NCBI RefSeq assembly: GCF_000975055.1 | Contig: NZ_BBRB01000004.1 | Coordinates: 51,793 to 115,792, forward strand | Source of the DNA: Demequina sediminicola | GTDB lineage: Bacteria > Actinomycetota > Actinomycetes > Actinomycetales > Demequinaceae | Reading direction: 5' to 3' | Length of the DNA: 64,000 bases | Shown here: in pieces, positions 55,709 to 64,000 of the stretch | How the letters are laid out: each line of letters begins with the position of its first letter | Position numbering within the stretch: position 1 is the stretch's first letter | Notes under the pieces: model-generated | What the model saw: the letters and a program-made list of their open reading frames with translations, nothing else | Database searches by the model: none | Told to the model about the DNA's origin: nothing | Made by a program: the position numbers and the translations under genes

Positions 55709-56488
55709 ATGCCTCGCCGTTCCACGTCCAATCACGACATTGCCGCGGGAGTGGAACGCGGAGTCGACATCCCCACCTCCAGCGGAGTCGTGCGTCTGAC
55801 CGACGAACCTGATGGGTCAACGACTGTGTGGGTCAATGGAGTTCCAAGTTCTTCAATGAGGGCAGAAAACGATGTCCTCGATTTCGAGTACATGCGCCAC
55901 GAGGCGGCGGCGATCGATGCGTGGCAAGTACCGGAAAAGATGCTGGTCCTGCATGTGGGGGCTGGAACATGCACGTTGGCGCGATACCTCGCCCATCGCT
56001 ATCCCGACTCCCGCCACATTGCGGTCGATGTCGACGCCGACCTCCCTCAGTTCGCACGCGAGTGGTGGGACCTCCCCCGCTCTCCTCGTCTCAGGGTTCG
56101 GCAGCAAGATGGCGCTGAGGCGGTCGCATCGAGGCACGATGCGAGCCTTGATGTGATCGTTCGTGACGCTTTCGCTGGCAGCACCACGCCGCCCGCACTT
56201 TCGAATGATCACTGGTGGAGTGAAGCTCGCCGCGTGACACGGTCACATGGCGTAGTGGTGGCCAACATTGGCACTCACCCCCGAGATGACTCACACCGGA
56301 GTGATCTCGCGGCAGCACGCGCGGCCTTTGGGGATGCCATCGCGATTGGCGAGCCGGCTGTCCTGAAAGGGCGACGGCACGGCAACGTGATTCTGGTGAC
56401 AGGCGTGGGGGTAGACGTCGACACACTACGGCGCTACGCGGCCTCCGCCCCACTCCCCACCAGCGTCACTATGGACTGGCAGGGATAG
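55709..56488 (+). CDS. Spermidine-synthase-like Rossmann protein
   Basis: 259 residues of the spermine/spermidine synthase superfamily: LHVGAGTCTLARYLAHRYP (SAM-type loop) and DVIVRDAFAGSTTPPAL. The acidic pair that takes the amine in true aminopropyltransferases (DxxD in the usual DSSD position) reads RDAF here, so polyamine synthesis is doubtful. No ribosome site; possibly leaderless or weakly translated. Function not assigned. Confidence 0.8.
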   Translation: MPRRSTSNHDIAAGVERGVDIPTSSGVVRLTDEPDGSTTVWVNGVPSSSMRAENDVLDFEYMRHEAAAIDAWQVPEKMLVLHVGAGTCTLARYLAHRYPDSRHIAVDVDADLPQFAREWWDLPRSPRLRVRQQDGAEAVASRHDASLDVIVRDAFAGSTTPPALSNDHWWSEARRVTRSHGVVVANIGTHPRDDSHRSDLAAARAAFGDAIAIGEPAVLKGRRHGNVILVTGVGVDVDTLRRYAASAPLPTSVTMDWQG

Positions 56489-56528
56489 CCGGATCAGCCC
56501 GCGCGTGCGTACTCCGTCCGGAAATGGC

Positions 56529-56562
56529 GAAAGCCGCCGCTGGCGAACCAGCGACGGCTTTC
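56529..56562. terminator. Bidirectional hairpin terminator
   Basis: A 14-bp stem with one mismatch and a CGAA loop, outer arm GAAAGCCG, between the convergent spermidine-synthase-like gene and cspA. The GAAA/TTTC ends give short U runs in both directions. Confidence 0.75.
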
Positions 56563-56582
56563 GTCGTTACTACTGAGAAAAC

Positions 56583-56786
56583 TCAGAGGGGGCGAACGTC
56601 TGCCGCCTGGGGGCCCTTGGGGCCGTCCGTGACCTCGAACTCCACGCGCTGCGCTTCTTCGAGGCTCTTGTAACCGTCGGACTGGATAGCCGAGTAGTGC
56701 ACGAAGACGTCGTCAGTACCGCCGTCCTGAGCAATAAAGCCGAAGCCCTTTTCGGCGTTGAACCACTTCACAGAACCCTGTGCCAT
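56583..56786 (-). CDS. cspA: Cold-shock protein
   Basis: 67-residue OB-fold RNA chaperone. RNP1 KGFGFIAQ and RNP2 VFVHYSAI are intact, and the C-terminal [13 protein letters not shown] is typical. AAAGGA about 7 nt before the ATG. The leader is roughly 105 nt if the promoter below is right, a length that fits cold-shock control. Confidence 0.97.
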   Translation of the reverse strand: MAQGSVKWFNAEKGFGFIAQDGGTDDVFVHYSAIQSDGYKSLEEAQRVEFEVTDGPKGPQAADVRPL

Positions 56787-56892
56787 GCGTATTTCCTTTG
56801 TCTAACTTGCCCGGAGACGGGAGCGCCAGACACTCTGCCCGGCGCTGTCGCCGCAATGCATTCGTTCCGAGCCCAGTAAGACCGGTTCTTTC

Positions 56893-56919
56893 ACACTACG
56901 TTTCTTGCAACCACGTCAA
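56893..56919 (-). promoter_or_regulatory. Candidate cspA promoter
   Basis: TTGACG (56919-56914) and TAGTGT (56898-56893) on the minus strand. The 15-nt spacer is short, so the match is tentative. Confidence 0.4.
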
Positions 56920-56931
56920 TCATGCCACGGA

Positions 56932-57855
56932 TTACGTCCCAGGGGGAGTGTCTCCTCGATGCTGTTGGAGAAATTTCTCAAATTCATCGCCCAACTCGTC
57001 TGCCGAAGGCAACGGTCCAGCCGCTTCAATGCCATCTTCACGCTGGTCCATAAAGGCGTCGTACTGCTCTTCCAAGGCCGATACCAGGGCTTGTACCTCG
57101 TCTGACTCACCGCTCTGCCGAGCGATTTCCTCCTCGGCGACAAGCGCATCGTCCGCCAACCCCGAAGTGTCCAAAAGCAGACCAGAAATATCCTCAATCG
57201 CGGTGATCGCGCGCTTCGCAGCTTGCGGATAGGACGATTGCGCGAGGTAATGCGGCACGTGAACGGCAACATTGATTGCCGCCAAGCCCCACTGACCGAA
57301 GCGATATTCCATAAGATTTTGAGCGCTCGCAGGAACCGCTGCCGTACCGAAATACGATGCAGCATCGGGCAATAGGTCCTGCGGGGTGCCATGCACAGTC
57401 ACCCCGAGGGGCCGCGTGTGCGGCGCGGCCATCGGGATGCCATGGGTTCCGAGCGTCAGACCCACACCTGTCTCCGCAACGATCTCGCGGACGGCTTGGA
57501 TGTAGGCCTCCCACCGGATGTCTGGCTCGAAGCCGTGGAGGAAAAGGAACGGGGTGTCCTCGACGTCGCGGACCAGATCGACCTGGAGATAGGGCTCGTC
57601 GTAGTCCGTGAACTCGTTGACCGAGAACGTCATCTCTGGGCGCCGCGACCTGTAATCAATCAATTGATCAATGTCGAAACGCGCGACGGTCACTGACTCC
57701 GACGAGTCGAGGATCTGGTTTGCTACCAGCGATCCCGTCTTGCCAGCGTCAATAAATCCCCTCAACGAATGCATCAGGACAGCATCGGTCTGTGGAGCGA
57801 GACGCTTCCACTGAGCGACGCCATCAGAATCCCAGTTCACGAGTGCAGCACACAT
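56932..57855 (-). CDS. PAC2 family protein
   Basis: 307 residues of the PAC2 (proteasome assembly chaperone 2) superfamily: HSLRGFIDAGKTGSLVANQI, YRSRRPEMTFSVNEFTDYDE, FLHGFEPDIRWEAY and HGIPMAAPHTRP. Actinobacteria have proteasomes, but a link to this protein has not been shown. GGAGG 4 nt before the ATG. The C-terminal 60 residues are an acidic helical region. Confidence 0.92.
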   Translation of the reverse strand: MCAALVNWDSDGVAQWKRLAPQTDAVLMHSLRGFIDAGKTGSLVANQILDSSESVTVARFDIDQLIDYRSRRPEMTFSVNEFTDYDEPYLQVDLVRDVEDTPFLFLHGFEPDIRWEAYIQAVREIVAETGVGLTLGTHGIPMAAPHTRPLGVTVHGTPQDLLPDAASYFGTAAVPASAQNLMEYRFGQWGLAAINVAVHVPHYLAQSSYPQAAKRAITAIEDISGLLLDTSGLADDALVAEEEIARQSGESDEVQALVSALEEQYDAFMDQREDGIEAAGPLPSADELGDEFEKFLQQHRGDTPPGT

Positions 57856-58028
57856 AATGCCTCCATTGTTTCACGCACGAGGCTCATACCTGCCGTTCCA
57901 TGCTCTGCGCGAGAACACCGAACCGGAGTCAGACATTCCCTACCGGGGTGGGTAGCGCCATGGTCCAACGACCGGGATAATGGATGACTGCCTTGGCGCA
58001 CCCGGGCGGAAGATGAAGGGCGACACGT

Positions 58029-60227
58029 ATGCAAGACGACAGCACCCAGACCGCGCACGGCCTGGATGCAGAGCAACGCATCGTTGATGGGTTGTACAGC
58101 CGGCTCGACGAACTTCGGGATGAAACAGATCGGCGTCTGACGGAGATCAGGCGCGCGGGGCCATCGGGTTCTCCGCAGAACCGGTCCGAACGCGACGCCT
58201 TCGCGACTCTGTACGAAGACCGCATCATGCAACTCGACGCTGTCGAGGACCGCTTGTGCTTTGGCCGCCTGGACCTGGCGAACGCCGAACGCCTGTACGT
58301 GGGGCGCATCGGACTGTCAGACGAAGATCACGCTCCCCTACTCACTGACTGGCGTGCACCAGCCGCCCGCGCCTTTTACTCGGCTACCGCCGCCAATCCA
58401 GGCGGCGTGGTGAACCGTCGCCACCTCAGCACCCGGATGCGCAAGGTGACGGCCGTCGAGGATGACGTCTTGGACGTCGAGGCCCTCAAAGAATCGGGGC
58501 TCGAAGACACGCTCGCGGGAGAGGGCGCACTGATGGCTGCCCTGAGCGCGCGGCGTACCGGCCGCATGGGTGACATCGTCGCCACTATCCAGGCAGAGCA
58601 GGACGCGGTTATCCGCGCTCCGATGGATGGCGCCCTGGTGGTTCAAGGCGGTCCAGGCACAGGCAAGACCGCCGTGGCCCTGCACCGCGCCGCCTACCTG
58701 CTCTATCACCACCGCGAGCAACTCGAACGGCGTGGTGTCCTCCTCATCGGCCCGTCGGCCCAGTTCTTGCGGTACATCGACCACGTCTTGCCATCGTTGG
58801 GTGAGACGGGTGCCGTCTCGACCACGCTCGGAGGACTTGTTCCTGGAGTCCGTGCCAGCGCGCTCGAGGAACCCGCCGTGGCAGCCATCAAAGGCAGATC
58901 CAGCATGGCTCGCGTGATCAAGAACGCTGTCCGCGAGCGCCAGCGCGCACCTCGTCGCGATCAGGAGGTCTCGATCGATGGTCGGACCGTCGTGATTCGT
59001 CGGGCAGACATCAGGGACGCACAGGCAAAGGCCCGACGCGATGGCAAGCCACATAATGAGGCGCGCGCGACTTTCGCCAAGGACATGATCGGCCGCCTGA
59101 CGACGCAGTTGATGGAGCAACTCGAGACGCAACTCGATGCAGAGGACCGCTGGGATCTAGAACGCGATGTCCGCGATTCGAAGACCATCCGCATCGCGTT
59201 GAACCTTTGCTGGCTGCCCATCACACCATCGCAGTTCTTGCGTGACTTGTGGGCGAAGCCGCACCTGCTGGAGCACGCTGCACCGCGGCTCAAGGCACAC
59301 GAGCGCACGCTACTGATGCGCCCCGCGTCTGCACCACTGACGGACGCGGACATTCCTCTTCTTGACGAGGCGGCAGAACTCTTGGGCGATATGCCGTCCG
59401 ATGCCCCCCGCGCTGCCCAGGGCGCCAGTGAAGAGGACATCGCTTACGCCAAGGAAGTCCTCTCAACTTTCGACACTGACGGCATGGTGTCGGCAGAGGA
59501 TCTCGCGGACCGTATGCGTGGCGGAAGTGGATCGCGAAGCCTGGCCGAGCGTGCGTCGAGTGATCGCACATGGACTTACGGGCATGTCGTAGTAGATGAG
59601 GCGCAAGAGTTGTCGCCGATGGCCTGGCGCATGCTTTTGCGTCGCTGTCCGACTCGCTCGTTCACCATCGTGGGCGATGTGGCGCAGGTCTCGGCCGCCG
59701 CAGGTACGCAATGGTGGCCGGAAACCATGGACCCTGTGTTTGGGGCTTCATGGCAGTTGCGCGAATTGACTGTCTCGTACCGAATACCGTCCGAGGTTGC
59801 CCGCGTGGCACAGAGCTTCGCGAAAGCAGTGAATCTTCCCGCGAGCGAATTGAGCGCCGCACGCGATGTCGACGATGCTGTGTCGATGATCCGCACCGAG
59901 CAGGGTCAGACCGTGAGTACGGCTGTGGCATCAGCGAGCGCCCATCTGGAGCGCATGTCCGACGACAATGGCGGCCTGGTCGCTATCATCGCGCCACGTG
60001 AGCACCTCGCACAGATTCGCGATTCGGGGATCTCTGAAGACATCACGTTGTGCACTCCTGTGGAGTCCAAAGGACTCGAGTTTGATGTCGCGATCGTGGT
60101 CGAGCCAGCGCTGATGGCGGCCAAGCCTGGCGACCTCTATGTGGCGTTGACGCGCCCAACGCAACGTCTCGAGATCGTGTACTCGGGTGACCTACCCCCA
60201 GGAATCGGTAGCGGAGCACAACGCTAG
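58029..60227 (+). CDS. helD: HelD-type RNA polymerase recycling ATPase
   Basis: 732 residues, close to mycobacterial HelD. N-terminal coiled coil (LDAEQRIVDGLYSRLDELRD) expected to enter the RNA polymerase secondary channel, ATPase core with GGPGTGKTAVALHRAAYLL (about 207-225), VVVDEAQELSPMAW, SYRIPSEVARVA and the superfamily 1A end CTPVESKGLEFDVAIVVEP, LYVALTRPTQRLE. HelD removes stalled polymerase from DNA. AAGG upstream of the ATG; GATAAT at 57976-57981 is a possible -10. Confidence 0.9.
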   Translation: MQDDSTQTAHGLDAEQRIVDGLYSRLDELRDETDRRLTEIRRAGPSGSPQNRSERDAFATLYEDRIMQLDAVEDRLCFGRLDLANAERLYVGRIGLSDEDHAPLLTDWRAPAARAFYSATAANPGGVVNRRHLSTRMRKVTAVEDDVLDVEALKESGLEDTLAGEGALMAALSARRTGRMGDIVATIQAEQDAVIRAPMDGALVVQGGPGTGKTAVALHRAAYLLYHHREQLERRGVLLIGPSAQFLRYIDHVLPSLGETGAVSTTLGGLVPGVRASALEEPAVAAIKGRSSMARVIKNAVRERQRAPRRDQEVSIDGRTVVIRRADIRDAQAKARRDGKPHNEARATFAKDMIGRLTTQLMEQLETQLDAEDRWDLERDVRDSKTIRIALNLCWLPITPSQFLRDLWAKPHLLEHAAPRLKAHERTLLMRPASAPLTDADIPLLDEAAELLGDMPSDAPRAAQGASEEDIAYAKEVLSTFDTDGMVSAEDLADRMRGGSGSRSLAERASSDRTWTYGHVVVDEAQELSPMAWRMLLRRCPTRSFTIVGDVAQVSAAAGTQWWPETMDPVFGASWQLRELTVSYRIPSEVARVAQSFAKAVNLPASELSAARDVDDAVSMIRTEQGQTVSTAVASASAHLERMSDDNGGLVAIIAPREHLAQIRDSGISEDITLCTPVESKGLEFDVAIVVEPALMAAKPGDLYVALTRPTQRLEIVYSGDLPPGIGSGAQR

Positions 60228-60243
60228 CCGCGACGGACGTCAG

Positions 60244-60260
60244 GCCGATCCAGCATCGGC
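60244..60260. terminator. Short hairpin between convergent genes
   Basis: GCCGAT, 5-nt loop, ATCGGC in the 34-bp gap between helD and the metalloprotease gene. Only 6 bp and no U tract, so a weak candidate. Confidence 0.3.
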
Positions 60261-60261
60261 G

Positions 60262-61056
60262 CTATTGACAGGGGCCCGCCCCGGCGATTGCCAGACCTTG
60301 GCGGTCGCCTGGGCCCCACGTCACAGCTGCGAGGTTCTGGGTGTGCATGACCTCAGACTCGTCCTCGACGTGTCCGAGCCCGACGACGTGTGCGATTTCA
60401 TGCCGAATGATCGACGCCGCCCGGTCACGCCCGCCATCGGTGGCGAGCACATTGGTGAAGTCTTCGGAATCCAAGATGACCACCCCCGCAGCAAGGAATC
60501 GTTCTTGCCCGAACGCCCCAGTCACCGATGACGATCCACCCAACCCCGCCGTCGTTCCTTCCAAACCAGGGGTTGTTGCCTCATCTGACCATCCCACCAA
60601 AATAGGAGCGAAACGGTCCCCGTACTCCTCTTGAATCAACGGCCGATCAAAATCTGCAGGTTCGTCAACATTGCCCTCATGCGAGAAGACAAGGCCTGTG
60701 TATTGGGCGATGTTGTCGAACGCCTCGGCTACGAGACCGTCAGCGCCTTCTGGCATGCCCTCGGGGTTGTACACCCAGGCGTGTGCCACACACGGGTCGT
60801 AGCGGGTGGGCTCGCCGTTCTCCTCGAAAAGGAACGTATGCGCGCCCGAAGTCGAAACTGCCACCTCGGGGGCAAGTCGCTCACCGTCGCTGACCGTCAC
60901 CGGCACACGAACACTCTCACCGTCAACGATCATCACGTTGCGCGGCTGCCCCAGGTGTTGGATGTCCTGCCAGGTGCCACCGGCGGCCCACATTCCCAAT
61001 GCCCCAGCGGCAGCGCCAATTCCGACAATCACGGCGATTCGACCTGGTGTGCGCAT
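60262..61056 (-). CDS. Membrane-anchored zinc metalloprotease (metzincin type)
   Basis: 264 residues. A basic start and one transmembrane helix (about 6-26) are followed by an external domain ending in the zinc site HEIAHVVGLGH (His219, Glu220, His223, His229) and a Met-turn EVMHTQN, the metzincin pattern as in matrixin-like proteins. Cys near the middle and at the end could form a disulfide. Substrate unknown. The ATG at 61056 is the best start; the frame stays open upstream. Divergent from serA. Confidence 0.85.
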   Translation of the reverse strand: MRTPGRIAVIVGIGAAAGALGMWAAGGTWQDIQHLGQPRNVMIVDGESVRVPVTVSDGERLAPEVAVSTSGAHTFLFEENGEPTRYDPCVAHAWVYNPEGMPEGADGLVAEAFDNIAQYTGLVFSHEGNVDEPADFDRPLIQEEYGDRFAPILVGWSDEATTPGLEGTTAGLGGSSSVTGAFGQERFLAAGVVILDSEDFTNVLATDGGRDRAASIIRHEIAHVVGLGHVEDESEVMHTQNLAAVTWGPGDRQGLAIAGAGPCQ

Positions 61057-61176
61057 GACATAAGGGTGCCATGATCGACCACTGACACGACGCACCGCGA
61101 GCCCCGAGTCTCCACCGGCATTTTCCTCCGAGAGCAGGAGTTGGTGGGAAGGCCCCAAGTACGGAATGATGGGCCC

Positions 61177-62373
61177 GTGCGTGCACTCCTACTTGAAAAC
61201 CTTCATCCCAAAGCCACCGACAACTTCACTGCGGCTGGAATCTCCGTTGAGAACCACGCTGGCGCAATGGACGAAGACGAACTGATCGAAGCCCTTGATG
61301 GCGTCGAGATCCTCGGCCTTCGCTCCAAGACCCAGCTCACCAAACGAGTCATCGAGGCATCGCCTTCACTCGTGGCCGTGGGAGCGTTCTCTATCGGCAC
61401 CAACCAGATTGACCTCGAGGCGGCTGCCGAGCGCGGCATTGCAGCGTTCAACGCGCCCTACTCGAACACCCGCTCAGTGGTGGAAATGGCTGTCTCGGAG
61501 ATGATCTCGCTGACCCGCCGTCTCCCCGTGCATCAGAAGCTCATGCACGAAGGGCTGTGGAACAAGAGCGCCGACGGTGCTCACGAGATTCGCGGGCGCA
61601 CGCTTGGAATCGTTGGATACGGCAACATCGGATCGCAACTTTCCGTGGTGGCCGAAGCCTTGGGCATGAACGTCATCTTCTTCGACAGCGCCGAAAAGCT
61701 CGCATTGGGCAATGCCACCCGCATGCCGTCGCTCGAAGCACTGCTTGCCGAAGCGGACATCGTTACCCTCCACGTTGATGGACGCAGTGGTAACCAGGGC
61801 TTCTTTGGACGTGAGCAGTTCGAGTCGATGAAGCACGGCGCCCACTTCCTCAACCTTTCCCGCGGATTCATCGTTGATGTCGACGCGCTTCGCGAGGGAC
61901 TCGAGTCTGGCGCGATTGGTGGCGCAGCCATCGACGTGTTCCCAGAGGAGCCCAAGAAGAAGGGTGACCCCTTCCTCACTCCCCTGCAGAACATCCCGAA
62001 CGTCATCTTGACCCCACACATCGGCGGTTCGACTGAAGAAGCCCAGCGCGACATTGGCATCTTCGTGTCCACGCGTCTCTGCGACTACGTGAAGAAGGGC
62101 TCGACGTCCCTGAGCGTCAACCTGCCGAACCTTCAGGTCGACCAGCCCACCGGAGCCCACCGCATCGCCCACCTCCACAAGAACGTGCCCGGTGTACTCG
62201 CAGCGGTCAACCGTGTATTCGCAGAGCACGAGGTCAACATCGACGGACAAATGCTCGCGACCCGCGGCGAGCAGGGCTACGTGGTGACTGACATCGCCGC
62301 CGGTCTTACTGATGAAGCAGTAGCAGCGCTGGGCGCAATGCCCGAGACGGTGCGTCTGCAGGTGCTCTCATAA
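61177..62373 (+). CDS. serA: D-3-phosphoglycerate dehydrogenase, short E. coli type
   Basis: 398 residues. First enzyme of serine synthesis. NAD-binding GIVGYGNIGSQLSVVAEALG, LRSKTQLT, RSVVEMAVSEM, LSRGFIVDVDAL, AIDVFPEEP, catalytic His in LTPHIGGSTEEAQ, and a C-terminal ACT domain (HKNVPGVLAAVNRVFAEH). It lacks the extra ASB domain of the ~530-residue form common in mycobacteria. The start is probably GTG 61177 (VRALLLENLHP); no ribosome site is evident. Its stop overlaps the next gene. Confidence 0.94.
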   Translation: MRALLLENLHPKATDNFTAAGISVENHAGAMDEDELIEALDGVEILGLRSKTQLTKRVIEASPSLVAVGAFSIGTNQIDLEAAAERGIAAFNAPYSNTRSVVEMAVSEMISLTRRLPVHQKLMHEGLWNKSADGAHEIRGRTLGIVGYGNIGSQLSVVAEALGMNVIFFDSAEKLALGNATRMPSLEALLAEADIVTLHVDGRSGNQGFFGREQFESMKHGAHFLNLSRGFIVDVDALREGLESGAIGGAAIDVFPEEPKKKGDPFLTPLQNIPNVILTPHIGGSTEEAQRDIGIFVSTRLCDYVKKGSTSLSVNLPNLQVDQPTGAHRIAHLHKNVPGVLAAVNRVFAEHEVNIDGQMLATRGEQGYVVTDIAAGLTDEAVAALGAMPETVRLQVLS

Positions 62374-64000
62374 CCGGCCAGGACGTCAACGACGCCGTCT
62401 CCTTCTCTGAGCTCGGCCTTCCCGACGCGCTTGTCAGTGCGCTCTCCCGGGCGGGAATGGAGACGGCGTTTCCCATTCAGTCGGCGACCATCGCCGATGC
62501 ACTCGCGGGTCGCGACGTACTCGGCAAAGCCCGCACCGGTTCCGGTAAGACACTCGGGTTCGGGTTGCCAGCGATCTCTCGTCTCGCCGAGAGCGGGCAA
62601 GCCACACCGAACCAGCCCCGCGCCATCGTGCTCGTGCCTACTCGTGAACTTGCCATGCAGGTCAATGACGCGCTTGAGCCCTTCGCACACGCTATGCAGG
62701 TGTCGCTCAAGCTCATCGCCGGCGGACTGTCGATGTCCAAGCAGATCCAGGCACTTGACCGTGGAGTGCACCTCGTTGTTGCTACCCCAGGACGCCTTGC
62801 GGACCTAGTACGACGCGGGGATGCCGACATGTCGGCAGTGTCCCTAGTCGTTCTCGACGAAGCAGACCACATGGCGGAGATGGGCTTCATGGACGAGATC
62901 AACGAGATCCTCGTCTCCGTTCCCTCCGATGCGCAAACACTATTGTTCTCCGCCACCCTCGACGGGGACGTCGACAAGCTGGTGTCAGCGCACATGACCG
63001 ACCCGGCGCTGCACGACGTCACCGGCGGCGACGACGGTCCCTCCACGATGAGCCACGTGGTCCTCAACGTGCCTCCGCACATCAAGTACCAGACGGCCAC
63101 CCGCATTGCGGCACGCGACGGTCGCACCATCGTGTTTGTACGGACAAAACTCGCCTGCGACCGCATCGCTGCCGACATGCGAAGCCAAGGCGTCCTCGCT
63201 GTCGCTCTCCACGGCGACAAGTCCCAAAACGAGCGCAATCATGCCATCACTGGATTCCGGGCAGGGACAATTCCGGTACTCGTGGCCACTGACGTTGCAG
63301 CGCGAGGAATTCACGTCGACCACGTGGACCTCGTCCTGCAACTAGATCCACCACACGACTTCAAGGACTACACCCACCGCGCCGGCCGGACCGCACGTGC
63401 CGGCAGTAGCGGGCTCGTTGTCACCCTGGTACTTCCCCACCAACGCCGCACCATGGACCGAATCGTCGAGAATGCCGGCGTCGACCCCACCTTCCGCAAG
63501 CTCCGTGGTGAAGACGAAGATTCCCTGAGGATCCTTACCGACCTCACGGGCGCTCGTACACCCTCTGGTGAGTATGTCCGTGAGCCGCTCCCCGAGCGTG
63601 CCGGTCGTGGAGGTCGCCCCGAACGTGGGCGCAGCGGCAGGCAGGATCGCGGGCGCAGTTCCGACCGCAGTCCACGCGGAGACCGCGGTGCCCGCCAGAG
63701 CAATGCGCGACGACCCGCACCAGCGCGCTCGTCCTATCCCCCGGCGCGTGACGACAGCCGGGAGAAGCAACTGCGAGAGCGCGAAGAACGCCTCGCGCAG
63801 CGCGAACGCGAACTTAACGAGCGCGAACAGGCAGCACGGGCACCGCAACGCCGCTCACACGAGGATCGCCCGCAGCGGTCGTCACGTCCCGCATACGGTG
63901 CAGACAAGGGCCGTTCGGGCGGCGACAAGGGCAAGTCTGGCGGCTATCAAGGCCGTGACAACCGTGCAGGACGTGGCGAGCGAAGTGAGCGCCCCTATCG
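62370..64000 (+). CDS. DEAD-box RNA helicase, probable AUA start, C-terminus missing
   Basis: At least 543 residues, open at the right edge. All motifs are present: Q motif FSELGLP...FPIQSATI, ARTGSGKT, PTRELAMQV, TPGRLADL, VLDEADHMAEMGF, LFSATLDG, VATDVAARGI and HRAGRTARAG. A long Arg/Gly-rich tail holds a charged coiled coil (REREERLAQREREL). In frame there is no ATG, GTG, TTG or CTG before the Q motif; only ATA 62370-62372 fits, 5 nt after AGGTG and overlapping the serA TAA as ATAA. A start at ATG 62457 would remove the conserved Phe. It likely acts in RNA unwinding or ribosome assembly. Confidence 0.9.
   Translation, partial: MTGQDVNDAVSFSELGLPDALVSALSRAGMETAFPIQSATIADALAGRDVLGKARTGSGKTLGFGLPAISRLAESGQATPNQPRAIVLVPTRELAMQVNDALEPFAHAMQVSLKLIAGGLSMSKQIQALDRGVHLVVATPGRLADLVRRGDADMSAVSLVVLDEADHMAEMGFMDEINEILVSVPSDAQTLLFSATLDGDVDKLVSAHMTDPALHDVTGGDDGPSTMSHVVLNVPPHIKYQTATRIAARDGRTIVFVRTKLACDRIAADMRSQGVLAVALHGDKSQNERNHAITGFRAGTIPVLVATDVAARGIHVDHVDLVLQLDPPHDFKDYTHRAGRTARAGSSGLVVTLVLPHQRRTMDRIVENAGVDPTFRKLRGEDEDSLRILTDLTGARTPSGEYVREPLPERAGRGGRPERGRSGRQDRGRSSDRSPRGDRGARQSNARRPAPARSSYPPARDDSREKQLREREERLAQRERELNEREQAARAPQRRSHEDRPQRSSRPAYGADKGRSGGDKGKSGGYQGRDNRAGRGERSERPY

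Overview
The window is a gene-dense, high-GC chromosomal segment from an actinobacterium. This follows from the mraZ-rsmH-ftsL-ftsI-murE-murF-mraY-murD-ftsW-murG-murC-ftsQ-ftsZ order without ftsA, followed by pgeF, sepF, yggT and a Wag31-type divIVA. Other actinobacterial markers are PriA, infC-rpmI-rplT followed by a SpoU methyltransferase and pheS-pheT, DUF1844, DUF3040, PAC2, TgpA-type transglutaminase and TANNNT -10 boxes with many leaderless starts. The overall style resembles the Micrococcales (for example Cellulomonas- or Demequina-like bacteria), but this assignment is an inference. No rRNA, tRNA, CRISPR array, insertion sequence or phage gene was found, and no gene-free stretch exceeds 300 bases.

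Layout. 1-6282 (minus): translation block infC-rpmI-rplT-SpoU methyltransferase, a small membrane protein, then pheS-pheT (pheT runs off the left edge). infC starts with AUC and has an intrinsic-terminator-like hairpin in its leader. 6507-8395 (plus): DUF1844, a membrane coiled-coil protein and a lipoprotein trypsin-like protease. 8399-19748: histidine genes (priA, hisH, hisB, hisC, hisD) on the minus strand, broken into separate transcription units by plus-strand genes: a CmtR-like regulator with a Cys-tailed CDF transporter, a membrane coiled-coil protein, and a RecQ-phosphoribosyltransferase fusion. Several units carry a TANNNT box 6-7 nt before the start codon, which suggests leaderless mRNAs. 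19759-31537: DUF4260, dnaE, hrpA, a membrane alpha/beta hydrolase, GNAT, RluA-type pseudouridine synthase, lspA and a DksA/TraR zinc-finger gene. 31678-50580 (minus): the complete division and cell-wall cluster, from the MraZ box to divIVA, interrupted only by a plus-strand DUF1648 gene between ftsQ and ftsZ. 50752-55620: MoxR-DUF58-transglutaminase operon and DUF3040. 55709-64000: spermidine-synthase-like protein, cspA, PAC2, HelD, an anchored zinc metalloprotease, an E. coli-type serA and a DEAD-box RNA helicase that runs off the right edge and apparently starts with AUA.

How the genes work together. The dcw genes form a nearly unbroken chain of overlapping or abutting reading frames that makes lipid II (MurE, MurF, MraY, MurD, MurG, MurC) and the septal machinery (FtsZ, SepF, FtsQ, FtsL, FtsW, FtsI), with DivIVA placing polar or septal growth and MraZ presumably autoregulating through three 10-bp repeats. 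The translation block couples IF3, L35 and L20. The remaining genes are housekeeping or uncharacterised. I saw no cluster that I could defend as a wholly new defence or biosynthetic system. The strongest leads are the two non-AUG start codons, the infC leader hairpin, the RecQ-PRTase fusion, the metal-efflux insert and the altered SUMF1-domain protein inside the his locus.
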